The position numbers and the translations under genes are program-made. From Oscillospiraceae bacterium (GTDB taxonomy: Bacteria; Bacillota; Clostridia; Oscillospirales; SIG627), in the NCBI GenBank assembly GCA_015065085.1, contig SVQW01000014.1, positions 1 through 61,438 on the forward strand: 61,438 nucleotides of DNA, given 5' to 3'. Under the pieces are notes generated by a model that was not told the DNA's origin, searched no databases, and worked only from the letters and a program-made list of their open reading frames with translations. Below are positions 9,331 through 18,283 of the stretch, in pieces; the first letter of the stretch is position 1; every line of letters starts with the position of its first letter.

Positions 9331-10686
9331 ATGTTTACGGATATACTTCAGAAATTAATATTTTTAATTGTCGGAGTGTTATTTCTGTCATCACTGGCAA
9401 TATTGTTTATTCGCTTTAAAAATGTAAACCGTGCGGAAACCACACGAATATTTAAATCTGCAGACTACTTTAACGCATGGGTGATAATGTTATGCTTTGT
9501 TATCACTATTGTATACGGAGTATTTAATCATTTCGAGCTGAGAAAATCCGTTCATGCTGTTGTGGCGCTTAATTATTCCGAAGCGTCACAGGCGCTCAAT
9601 TCAAACGGCACACGATACAATATGGCAGAGATAATCAGCGACGAGGTTATAGAAAAGGCAATCAAAAAGGGCGCTCTCAAGGATGTGACAGTAAAAGATC
9701 TGAAAAAATGTCTTGTTGTTTATCCTTGTGTTCAAGGCAGTGTCGCAGACGAATCACAGTATCATATTTCCACCGAATTTGCAGTGGAGTACCACGCATC
9801 CAAAGACACGGCACATCTTGATTCCGAAAACGTTATTAAGCTGGTAACCTCAGCCTATAAGGAATACTACATAGACAAATATACAGACAATTTCAGCCTT
9901 GACCCGGAAAAGCCTGATTTTTCCAAGATGGAATACATGGATATAGTTTCCTATTTAGACAAGGAAACACAGGCTATTCTTAACTACATGTACGGTATGT
10001 CAGGTGAAAATCCCAGCTTTGTTACAGAAAACGGAAGCACATTCAATTCCATTGCAGGAAAAGTATTCCAGTTCAAGGAAACGCAAATCAACCAGAATTT
10101 AAGATCGCTTATCTTGCAAAAAGGAATTGTAAGAGACAAAGACGAATATGTCGGCAGACTTTCCTATCGTAATAAAAATATTGATTTTGACCGTCAGAAA
10201 AATGATATTTCATACAGACTGTGCAATCAGGCGATTGATATGTACAGCGGAGAAATGACACGTATAGTCCTTGTTCCGACTTGGGATAAATCAGGTAAAT
10301 ACTATATGAGCAGAACCAAAGTCGGCATAGATGAGCTTTCCGTTATGGCTGCAAACTTCAGTGACCGTGTAGCCTCCAATGAGAAAGAGATCATGGATAA
10401 TAATCTGATAATAAATAAAATATCTTCGAGCAATCAAAGCATACAGGATTCTTCTGCGGCAGATTTGCTGATAGATTCCATATACGAAAGCATAAAGAGC
10501 TTTGAAAAAGAAGCGATAACCGCAGGCAGAGAGTATTCACGCCACAAAATGAATCAGTGTATTGCAGTAAGTATCTATGGCATTTCGCTTATGAGTGAGC
10601 TTAAATCTCTTGTTTTATTCGGCGTTTTTATGTACGTATCACTCATGCTTTATCTTATCTCTAAAAAATTCCCCAAAAAGGCATAA
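9331..10686 (+). CDS. Polysaccharide co-polymerase-like membrane protein
   Basis: A 451-residue protein with two N-terminal membrane helices (about 7-27 and 46-64), a large extracytoplasmic mixed domain and a C-terminal helix (about 425-444). Just after the second helix, the run Leu-Asn-Tyr, then Leu-Asn-x-Asn-Gly-Thr, Ile-x-Ser-Asp-Glu-Val follows the Wzz-like pattern of Clostridial chain-length proteins. It resembles the N-terminal part of the next gene, suggesting the two are distant paralogues. A role in EPS length control or assembly is inferred. GGGAGG precedes the ATG by a normal distance. Confidence 0.6.
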   Translation: MFTDILQKLIFLIVGVLFLSSLAILFIRFKNVNRAETTRIFKSADYFNAWVIMLCFVITIVYGVFNHFELRKSVHAVVALNYSEASQALNSNGTRYNMAEIISDEVIEKAIKKGALKDVTVKDLKKCLVVYPCVQGSVADESQYHISTEFAVEYHASKDTAHLDSENVIKLVTSAYKEYYIDKYTDNFSLDPEKPDFSKMEYMDIVSYLDKETQAILNYMYGMSGENPSFVTENGSTFNSIAGKVFQFKETQINQNLRSLILQKGIVRDKDEYVGRLSYRNKNIDFDRQKNDISYRLCNQAIDMYSGEMTRIVLVPTWDKSGKYYMSRTKVGIDELSVMAANFSDRVASNEKEIMDNNLIINKISSSNQSIQDSSAADLLIDSIYESIKSFEKEAITAGREYSRHKMNQCIAVSIYGISLMSELKSLVLFGVFMYVSLMLYLISKKFPKKA

Positions 10687-10698
10687 AGGAGGATGATG

Positions 10699-12558
10699 AT
10701 GAAAAATTTTCAAGTTTTAAGATATTTAAAAAAGCTTTTGCCTATCATCGTCATTTTTTGTCTTTTGGCGACATATGCAGTTTATTTCAAGCTCTCAAGA
10801 TCCAATACATATATAGCATCCGAGGTAATTCATTATAACGATGAAAGAGCCGAGAAAGGTATTGCACCCACCGGTGATAAGCTTGATGTAAATGAAATAA
10901 AATCTTCTTCCGTTATGTCAAGAGTTGTTGACAAAATGGGGCTCACCGGCATTTATTCGGTCGACAGCCTCATATCAAGAATTGATATAACCCCCATTGC
11001 CGATGCGGACAAGGTCGCCCAAAAGGATGCCAAGCTTGAAGAGGGTGAAGAATACATATATAAGCCGAGTACGTTTATTGTTTCTTTTGCGGCAACAAGC
11101 GGCGAGGGCCCTGATTTTGCGAGAACGGTTCTCGATGAAATACTTGATGTATATTTCGAGCAATTCAGCCAGAAATATGTAAATGTCGCTCCCGCGAACA
11201 ATACAATTGAAAACCTTAATAACAATAATTACGATTTCATTGAAATGCTTGAGCTTATCGATACAAGTATTGACGATACCGTTGCTACTTTATATCAGAG
11301 AACCGATCAGAACTACTATTACAGATCATCCGAGACCGGAGTGTCTTTTGCTGAGCTTATAGATGACTTCAATTATCTCAGATATGTTAAGGTTGCTTCC
11401 CTTTTCTCCAAAGTTTATAAATATCAGATTACAAAAGATAAGTCAGTACTTGTTTCTGATTATACAACCAGAATCGACAACAATAACATTTCCAACGAGA
11501 AGGACAAGAGCTTAATTGAAGATATTGTGACGGTAATCGATGCATATGTAATCAAAATGCGTGAATCCGGAAACACAAATATCACTTATGAATATATTCT
11601 TGACACGCTTCACGAAAGAAATGTTCAGGATTATTTCGGAGATCAGACCGTAACATACGATGAATTGATGTACAGTTGGAGAGACCGCAATGAAAGCAAA
11701 GAACATGCCATCATAGATACCGCTTATTGCAATTATGTTTTGGATTCATTTACAAATTGTACCGGAAATTGCGGCGGTGTCTGTGCATCTTCGGATTTTA
11801 CCTGTGCAGAGCTTTCCGACGGACAGTATGCAAAAATGAGAAAAGAAGTTGAGCAAGAAATTGATACGCTCATCAACGAGCTCACACTTCTTTACGATAC
11901 AACAACGAAGACAAATAACGAGTACAACAAATATCTTGGTGCCAGCTATATTTCGGTATGGTCATCCGCATCCGTAAGAGAAAGCGTCAATGTAACACTT
12001 TATACAGCGATTGCATTCTTCTTCCTCATGATCCTTTGTTGCGGAAGTGCCATTGTTCTGGGACGAACCGGAGATATAATAAATTACATCTTCTATACAG
12101 ACCATTTCACCGAGTTCAACAACAGAGCATACTTTGACAAATACTTAAAATCCAAGGATAAAAAGCTTCTTGATGATGGTACCGTATACTGTATGATTGA
12201 TATATCAAATTTGGCAGAAATCAACACAAACTATTCAAGGGATATCGGTGACGGAATCATAAAAATATTCACCAATCACATAAAAGAAGCTTTCGGAAAA
12301 TCAAAAACCGAGTACATTTATAACGGTAACGGCAGTTTCGTCATGCTGACAGAGGATTCGGATTACATCACTGTCGAGGATATCATGAGACTTTTCAGAC
12401 TCCGACTTGACGAAAGAGAAGAAAACAAAAACGTTGTAATTGAGTACAAGATAGGTATTTCAGAAACATTCAAGGAGAACAAAACGGCAAGAAAACTGCT
12501 TTCGGAAGCGATCCGTAACAAAAAGAGCTATATTTCTGATTTAAGGGACAAAGGCTGA
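10699..12558 (+). CDS. Co-polymerase fused to a degenerate GGDEF domain
   Basis: A 619-residue protein (residue numbers below count from an ATG two codons upstream). It has a membrane helix at about 16-34 and a Wzz-like opening (Ile-His-Tyr-Asn, then Pro-Thr-Gly-Asp-Lys-Leu-Asp-Val). A large extracytoplasmic domain follows, containing four cysteines (C356, C360, C364, C371), then a second helix at about 435-457. The cytoplasmic C-terminus (468-612) keeps the GGDEF-domain hallmarks Asp-x-x-Thr-x-x-x-Asn-Arg and Asp-Ile-Ser. The active-site motif is Gly-Asn-Gly-Ser-Phe (545-549), and the inhibitory Arg-x-x-Asp site is absent. It should therefore not make c-di-GMP and may sense or bind partners. 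ATG at 10699 is 6 nt after GGAGG. Confidence 0.75.
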   Translation: MKNFQVLRYLKKLLPIIVIFCLLATYAVYFKLSRSNTYIASEVIHYNDERAEKGIAPTGDKLDVNEIKSSSVMSRVVDKMGLTGIYSVDSLISRIDITPIADADKVAQKDAKLEEGEEYIYKPSTFIVSFAATSGEGPDFARTVLDEILDVYFEQFSQKYVNVAPANNTIENLNNNNYDFIEMLELIDTSIDDTVATLYQRTDQNYYYRSSETGVSFAELIDDFNYLRYVKVASLFSKVYKYQITKDKSVLVSDYTTRIDNNNISNEKDKSLIEDIVTVIDAYVIKMRESGNTNITYEYILDTLHERNVQDYFGDQTVTYDELMYSWRDRNESKEHAIIDTAYCNYVLDSFTNCTGNCGGVCASSDFTCAELSDGQYAKMRKEVEQEIDTLINELTLLYDTTTKTNNEYNKYLGASYISVWSSASVRESVNVTLYTAIAFFFLMILCCGSAIVLGRTGDIINYIFYTDHFTEFNNRAYFDKYLKSKDKKLLDDGTVYCMIDISNLAEINTNYSRDIGDGIIKIFTNHIKEAFGKSKTEYIYNGNGSFVMLTEDSDYITVEDIMRLFRLRLDEREENKNVVIEYKIGISETFKENKTARKLLSEAIRNKKSYISDLRDKG

Positions 12559-12597
12559 TTATAAATATATGCCGAAAAAGAAAGGAGGGCAAGCTGC

Positions 12598-13896
12598 GTG
12601 GAAAATAAAATTCTTGAAAAAGCAAAAGCTTTTTATTTCATTGTTGTTGCGGTGATGATGTATTATTTTCTGAATGAATACATAGACATCGGTCTGCACA
12701 TAACATTCCGTCATGCGCTTGCCCTTGTTCTCTTTGGCAGTGCAACTCTTTTGTTTTTATATGACCCGGATATTCCGAGGGGCTTTACCGCGTTTTGCGA
12801 TGCATGCGTTTACAGCATTCCCCTTTTGGTAACTACGGTCGTTTCGCTTTTCATATGGTTTGTCGGGACGGTAGATGTCGGTGTCATATCAAGAGGGCTT
12901 TCCAGCTCTTTTATATATACCAATATGCTTTCTTTTGCCTTGGGTGCAGGCGCTCTGTTATATATTTTCGGGGAAAACGGCATATGGTATAACCTTATAG
13001 CGATTCTTATTGCAAATATTCTGATGATAGCTACAATTATCGCACAAAATGGGCTTGCTGTATTCTTTTCTGAATTTGTAACACTCTTAATAACATTTGC
13101 GGATGTAACAGGAGATGTCATTGTTCAGGCGGAGATTCATGAGCTTGCTTTTTGCCTCGGAGCGTATCTGATTTACATGCTTTATAAGCCCAAAAAAAGC
13201 ATAACATATTTTATATTGCTTTCCCTTCTTCTGTTTTGCTTTTTGGCGGCACTCAAGAGAATCGCAATAATCGCAATAGTTGTGGCGCTTGCATTCGGAT
13301 ACTTTTTAAAATTCATTGCGCGCTTCGCAAAAAAAACAGCCGGCAGACTTGTCAACATCCTTGCTTTTGCGTTAATTGCCGTGCTTATTGGATATATTGC
13401 CCTTATAAAAATGGATGCCTTTGAGCTTCTTGAAAAAGCGGGGATAAACACAAGCGGACGCGTGGAGATCTACAATGCCGTAGATAAGTTTTACGAATTT
13501 AATCCCGGCTTTTTAGGTAACGGCATAGGTTTTCTCACATATCAGTTAAACGAATTCATGTCCGTGGGAGTCGGTTCCGTCCACAACGACTTTTTGCAGC
13601 ACTTTATTGACTTGGGTTTTTGGGGATATATTATCTGGCTTGTGTCAATGATTGTTACCCGTGTGCTTTATTTCGGAAGAAAAGGTAATACAGACAATGC
13701 TATCATCACTTTCATGCTCACTCTATACCTTATAATCGTATCTTCGACAGATAACACTATGAACTATCCGCTTTTAACCGGAGTTCTTGCGATGTTGATG
13801 ATGGGTAACAGTTTTGAAAAAAATGTGCGCAATGTCGAATTAAAGTTCGGTTGTGTTTCAAAGTCCGGCAAAAATGAAAGGAGCTTATTATTATGA
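12598..13896 (+). CDS. Wzy-type O-antigen polymerase
   Basis: A 432-residue integral membrane protein with about ten helices and one large periplasm-facing loop near residues 285-325 that contains Ser-Gly-Arg and Val-His-Asn-Asp. This is the topology and motif pattern of O-antigen polymerase/ligase-like proteins. It should polymerise repeat units flipped by the Wzx protein at 1582. The start is GTG with AAGGAGGG upstream. The stop overlaps the next ATG (ATGA). Confidence 0.8.
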   Translation: MENKILEKAKAFYFIVVAVMMYYFLNEYIDIGLHITFRHALALVLFGSATLLFLYDPDIPRGFTAFCDACVYSIPLLVTTVVSLFIWFVGTVDVGVISRGLSSSFIYTNMLSFALGAGALLYIFGENGIWYNLIAILIANILMIATIIAQNGLAVFFSEFVTLLITFADVTGDVIVQAEIHELAFCLGAYLIYMLYKPKKSITYFILLSLLLFCFLAALKRIAIIAIVVALAFGYFLKFIARFAKKTAGRLVNILAFALIAVLIGYIALIKMDAFELLEKAGINTSGRVEIYNAVDKFYEFNPGFLGNGIGFLTYQLNEFMSVGVGSVHNDFLQHFIDLGFWGYIIWLVSMIVTRVLYFGRKGNTDNAIITFMLTLYLIIVSSTDNTMNYPLLTGVLAMLMMGNSFEKNVRNVELKFGCVSKSGKNERSLLL

Positions 13897-15101
13897 AAAT
13901 TTTGATGGTAAATAAATTTCTCTATTCACGCGGAGGTTGCGAAAACTATATGCTCTTTTTGGGCGAGCAACTGAAAAAGCTGGGACATGAAGTTGAGTAT
14001 TTCGGTATGTATGATGAAAAAAATACCGTAAAAAACTCGGCAGAAAAATATACGCAAAATATGGATTTCCATTCTAAGGGAGCAAAAAGGTTTTTATACC
14101 CCTTTAAAATAATTTATTCGTTTGAAGCGAAAAGGAAAATAATGCAGGTAATTGACAATTTTAAGCCTGACATAATCCACATGAATAATATAAATTTTCA
14201 GCTTACTCCGTCAGTAATTTACGGTGCAAAAAAAAGAGGTATTCCTGTTGTCCAGACGGTTCATGACTACCAGATGATCTGTCCCAATCATCTGCTTTAT
14301 AACTTTGACAAAAATGAAATTTGCGAAAAATGTCTCGACGGATCGTACACAAACTGTATAAAAAACAAATGCATACACAATTCAAGAGTCAAAAGCATCA
14401 TAGGCGCAATAGAAGCAGGCTTATATTCCATTTTGGGAACTTATAAAAAAGTGGATTTGTACATAACACCCAGCTATTTCCTTGAAAAAAAGCTTTTGTC
14501 GGCAAAGCCTTTGTATAAAGGAAAAACAAATACAATCCACAACTTTATAAACAAGAATGACTTTAACTGTGAAAACGAAAGCAACGGGAACTACATTGCC
14601 TTCGCAGGCAGACTTTCAAAGGAAAAAGGTATTGAGCTTCTTGCAAATACCGCAAAGCTTCTCCCTGAATATACCTTTATGGTGGCGGGAGACGGTCCTG
14701 AAAGGAATTTAATTGAAAACATTGAAAATATTAAACCCGTTGGATTTCTGTCCGGCAAAAAACTTACTGAGTTCATGTCAAACGCAAAGGTTATTGTTGT
14801 GCCGTCGATATGGTATGAGAATTGCCCGCTTTCCATTCTTGAAGCACAATGCATGGGTGTGCCCGTTATCACAATGAACAACGGAGGAATGGCAGAGCTT
14901 ATTAAAGACGGTGTTACCGGAATTCTCTTTGACGAACCCTCCCCCGAAGCGATGGCGACGGCTTTAAAACGCGCACTTGAAAACGAAGAGTACTATAACA
15001 CTCTCAAACGGGAATGCAAAAAAGGAACAGAAAGCATTCTGAGCGTTGAAGAATACGCTGATATTTTAATCAAAGAATACGAAAGATTAATCGCGAGGTG
15101 A
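13893..15101 (+). CDS. GT4-family glycosyltransferase
   Basis: A 402-residue GT-B enzyme: N-terminal Tyr-Ser-Arg-Gly-Gly loop, Thr-Val-His-Asp-Tyr in the acceptor domain followed by a Cys-rich stretch (several Cys in about 132-165) that recalls the zinc-binding insert of some GT4 enzymes, then Gly-Arg-Leu-Ser-x-Glu-Lys-Gly and Pro-Leu-Ser-Ile-Leu-Glu in the donor domain. It transfers a sugar within the EPS repeat. AAAGGAG precedes the ATG, which overlaps the polymerase stop. Confidence 0.85.
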   Translation: MKILMVNKFLYSRGGCENYMLFLGEQLKKLGHEVEYFGMYDEKNTVKNSAEKYTQNMDFHSKGAKRFLYPFKIIYSFEAKRKIMQVIDNFKPDIIHMNNINFQLTPSVIYGAKKRGIPVVQTVHDYQMICPNHLLYNFDKNEICEKCLDGSYTNCIKNKCIHNSRVKSIIGAIEAGLYSILGTYKKVDLYITPSYFLEKKLLSAKPLYKGKTNTIHNFINKNDFNCENESNGNYIAFAGRLSKEKGIELLANTAKLLPEYTFMVAGDGPERNLIENIENIKPVGFLSGKKLTEFMSNAKVIVVPSIWYENCPLSILEAQCMGVPVITMNNGGMAELIKDGVTGILFDEPSPEAMATALKRALENEEYYNTLKRECKKGTESILSVEEYADILIKEYERLIAR

Positions 15102-15105
15102 TAGA

Positions 15106-16164
15106 GTGTCGCAGCCTAAAGTGAGCATCGTCGTTCCGGTGTATAACGTTGAGCAGTATCTTGACCGGTGTATAAATTCTTTGAGAAATCAGACTCTTAC
15201 CAACCTCGAGATAATACTTGTAGACGATTCCTCCACAGATTCGTCACTCGAAATTTGCAATAATGCCGCAAAAGAAGACAACCGTATAAAGGTCATCAGC
15301 AAGATCAATGAGGGTGCAGGTATGGCGCGAAACGCAGGTCTTGCGATTGCAACCGGAGAGTATATCGGTTTTGTGGATTCTGACGATTTTGTGAAAGAGG
15401 ATATGTATAAGACTCTTTGCGCAAAAGCAGACGAATACGCTTGTGACCTTGTAATGTCAGGGGTGCTGTTTGTAGACGGAAATATGTTCAGCGAAAAAGG
15501 CGAATGTGTATGCAAAGCATATTTTGATAAGGATACACATTTTGAAACCGAAAACGACCTGCAAAAGCTGAGAATGGGCATTGTGGGTTCGACACCGGGT
15601 GATGCTGATGACAGCCTATACGGAATGGGCACGGTAAAAAACCTGTTTAAAAACAAGATAATAAAAGATAACAAGCTTGCGTATAAATCCGAAAGAGATA
15701 CGCTTTCGGAAGATGCACTGTTTATGATAGATTACATATCCTGTATACGAAAGGCAACGGGAATTCCCGAGGCGTTTTATAACTATTGCAGAAACGGCAA
15801 TTCACTTTCAAAATCCTACAAAAAAGACAGATTCGAAAAAAGTCTTATTTTTGTAAGCGAAGTTGAAAAAAGATTCAAAAAAGATATCGCGCCCGACACC
15901 TACCGGGTATACATATACAGATTCTGGCAAGCAATGTGCAGAGTATTGTGTTCTCAGGAAATAATGCATGCCACTGACAGCAATATCAAATATGCCGATC
16001 TCAAAAACAGACTGAAGGCAATATGCACAAATGATTTGACCAAAAAAGCTCTTAAAGCATATCCCATTAAGACACTTCCTGTCAAACAAAGAATTTTTGC
16101 ATATGCGGTAAAACACAGAATGTACTTGTTAATGAAAATGCTCGTAAAACTAAGAAGCAGATAG
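15106..16164 (+). CDS. GT2-family glycosyltransferase
   Basis: A 352-residue GT-A enzyme with Ser-Ile-Val-Val-Pro-Val-Tyr-Asn at the N-terminus, Val-Asp-Asp-Ser-Ser and the metal-binding Asp-Ser-Asp-Asp motif near residue 92. The C-terminal third is variable and helical as in EPS GT2 enzymes. The start codon is GTG with GAGGTGAT upstream. It is the first of three consecutive GT2 genes. Confidence 0.85.
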   Translation: MSQPKVSIVVPVYNVEQYLDRCINSLRNQTLTNLEIILVDDSSTDSSLEICNNAAKEDNRIKVISKINEGAGMARNAGLAIATGEYIGFVDSDDFVKEDMYKTLCAKADEYACDLVMSGVLFVDGNMFSEKGECVCKAYFDKDTHFETENDLQKLRMGIVGSTPGDADDSLYGMGTVKNLFKNKIIKDNKLAYKSERDTLSEDALFMIDYISCIRKATGIPEAFYNYCRNGNSLSKSYKKDRFEKSLIFVSEVEKRFKKDIAPDTYRVYIYRFWQAMCRVLCSQEIMHATDSNIKYADLKNRLKAICTNDLTKKALKAYPIKTLPVKQRIFAYAVKHRMYLLMKMLVKLRSR

Positions 16165-16173
16165 GTGATAAAA

Positions 16174-17193
16174 ATGTTTTTTTCAGTAATTGTTCCGATA
16201 TATAAGGTTGAGAAGTATTTAAAAAGATGTATCGACAGTGTGCTTGAACAGAGCTGTGATGATTTTGAACTTATACTTGTCGATGACGGCTCGCCCGATA
16301 ACTGCCCGAAAATTTGCGATGATTATGCAGCCAAAAACGCCAACATCAAGGTTATACATAAGGAAAACGGCGGACTTGTAAGTGCACGTCAGGCAGGTAT
16401 AAAAATCGCTTCGGGGGAATATGTTTTCAATCTTGACGGTGATGATGCGCTTTTACCGCAAGCGCTGGAATGTGCCAAGTGTATTATCACAAAAACAAAC
16501 GCTGATATTGTTTCCTTTTCTTATAAAGAATGCCGTAACGGCAAACCGCAAGATACAATAAACGACATTGTTCCCGTGGGTCTTTACAACAAGGAGGACA
16601 TGGAAAAGAATATATATCCGCATCTTTTGTCCAATATAAATATGGAGCATCTTTTCTATTTCGTGTGGGGAAAAGCGATAAGACGTACCCTCATAACTCC
16701 TCACCAGTTAAATGTCAGCACAAAAATTTCTCTCGGTGAAGATATAAGCTGTATGATCCCCTGCTATCTCGATGCCGAATTGTTGTATATGGACAATACA
16801 CCCGCCTATCTTTACACCATAAGAGACGATTCACTTACCACGAGCTTCACTACAAAACAGCTCACTCAGCTTGCTGAAGTAATAAACGGACTAAATAAAA
16901 TAACCTTACGTAAACCCACAGACTTTGATGAGCAGATTGCACGTTACTCCTGCTTTATGTGTTTTGCAATTCTTGCAGCAGCGGCAGAGGGAGCACATTT
17001 CAAATATCTTAATGAAATAAAAGAGCTTATTTTAAATTCAATTAATAAAGATCTTATCAAAAAAGCCGAATTTAAAAAAATAACTTTCAAAAGTAAACTT
17101 ACCGTTTTCTTGATGAAGAAAGGATATATCAAAGCTGCGTTTTACATTTTATATTTTGCGGGTAAAATCAAAAAAATGTTAAAGAAAGGGTGA
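16174..17193 (+). CDS. GT2-family glycosyltransferase
   Basis: A 339-residue GT-A enzyme with Ser-Val-Ile-Val-Pro-Ile-Tyr, Val-Asp-Asp-Gly-Ser-Pro-Asp and a donor-site Asp-Gly-Asp-Asp instead of the more usual Asp-Ser-Asp-Asp. ATG at 16174 is preferred over GTG at 16165 because the GTG lies inside the AGGTGA ribosome site. It probably adds one EPS sugar. Confidence 0.85.
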   Translation: MFFSVIVPIYKVEKYLKRCIDSVLEQSCDDFELILVDDGSPDNCPKICDDYAAKNANIKVIHKENGGLVSARQAGIKIASGEYVFNLDGDDALLPQALECAKCIITKTNADIVSFSYKECRNGKPQDTINDIVPVGLYNKEDMEKNIYPHLLSNINMEHLFYFVWGKAIRRTLITPHQLNVSTKISLGEDISCMIPCYLDAELLYMDNTPAYLYTIRDDSLTTSFTTKQLTQLAEVINGLNKITLRKPTDFDEQIARYSCFMCFAILAAAAEGAHFKYLNEIKELILNSINKDLIKKAEFKKITFKSKLTVFLMKKGYIKAAFYILYFAGKIKKMLKKG

Positions 17194-17198
17194 ATAGC

Positions 17199-18269
17199 TT
17201 GAAAGCACCTGAAATTTCAGTAATAATGAGTGTGTACAACGGAGAAACATATCTTGAAGAAGCGATAGAAAGTGTAATAAACCAGACTTTCGATTCGTGG
17301 GAGCTTATCATAATAAACGATTGTTCCACCGATTCCACAAGCGAAATCCTTGCAAAATTTGCTTCAAAGGATACAAGGATAAAGGTTTTTCCGAATGAAG
17401 TAAATCTGAAACTCCCCTCCTCCCTGAACAAAGCCATCTCTCTTTGCAGCGGCAAATACATAGCAAGAATGGATGCAGATGATATATGTCTTCCCGAAAG
17501 GCTTGAAAAGCAATATGCTTTCATGGAAAAAAATAAAGATGTATCGTTATCATCATGTAAATTTATGACCGTTAAAAACGGGATATACATGTCCGGCGGT
17601 GCCGGCGGAAGATGTGATAATGAAGCACTGCGCGCAATGCTTCTTGTCGGAAACCCAATACTTCACCCCGGTGTTATTGCCAAAAGTGAGGTTATGAAAA
17701 AGTACAATTATGACACTGCTCTCACTTGCACGGAAGATCTTGAGTTATGGACAAGAATGGCAATGGGAAACGAAAAAATACAAATTCTCCCCGAGTGCCT
17801 TTTGATCTACCGGCTTCATGATAAGCAAATTACAAAAACCACTCTTGAAAAACAGCATACGGAAGTCCTGAAAATACAGAATAAATACTATTCCGTCATG
17901 CTTGAAGAGATGGATGAAGAAATGCAGAAATTCTATATCAGCGGTATTTATTTTACAGAATCCGCCGATATGAATAAATTTCTCCAATATGCCAAATGGC
18001 TCAAAAGAGCTGCAACAAAAAATTTCAGCAAAAATGCCATCAGTTATGCTCTCCTTGAGGTTTTGGCAGAATACAAACGGTTTGGTATATCAAAATCGGA
18101 GGTTATCAAAGCGATGCTTAAATTCAATCCGTTGTTCTTGCTGAAAGAAATTATCAGAAGAAAGCAGACGGCAAAAAAAGACATTGCAAAATATACAAAG
18201 ATCGCATTGAATTTAGGTCTAAAAAAGACATCGGGAACGAAAGCGTTTCCAATATTTGAAAACAGATAG
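17199..18269 (+). CDS. GT2-family glycosyltransferase
   Basis: A 356-residue GT-A enzyme with Ser-Val-Ile-Met-Ser-Val-Tyr-Asn-Gly, Ile-Asn-Asp-Cys-Ser and Arg-Met-Asp-Ala-Asp-Asp, plus Glu-Asp-Leu-Glu-Leu-Trp in the acceptor part; this set is typical of EpsE/EpsH-type EPS glycosyltransferases. TTG at 17199 has AAAGGG 8 nt upstream; a GTG at 17190 overlaps the previous stop codon. Confidence 0.85.
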   Translation: MKAPEISVIMSVYNGETYLEEAIESVINQTFDSWELIIINDCSTDSTSEILAKFASKDTRIKVFPNEVNLKLPSSLNKAISLCSGKYIARMDADDICLPERLEKQYAFMEKNKDVSLSSCKFMTVKNGIYMSGGAGGRCDNEALRAMLLVGNPILHPGVIAKSEVMKKYNYDTALTCTEDLELWTRMAMGNEKIQILPECLLIYRLHDKQITKTTLEKQHTEVLKIQNKYYSVMLEEMDEEMQKFYISGIYFTESADMNKFLQYAKWLKRAATKNFSKNAISYALLEVLAEYKRFGISKSEVIKAMLKFNPLFLLKEIIRRKQTAKKDIAKYTKIALNLGLKKTSGTKAFPIFENR

Positions 18270-18283
18270 CAGGTGCCCAAAGA

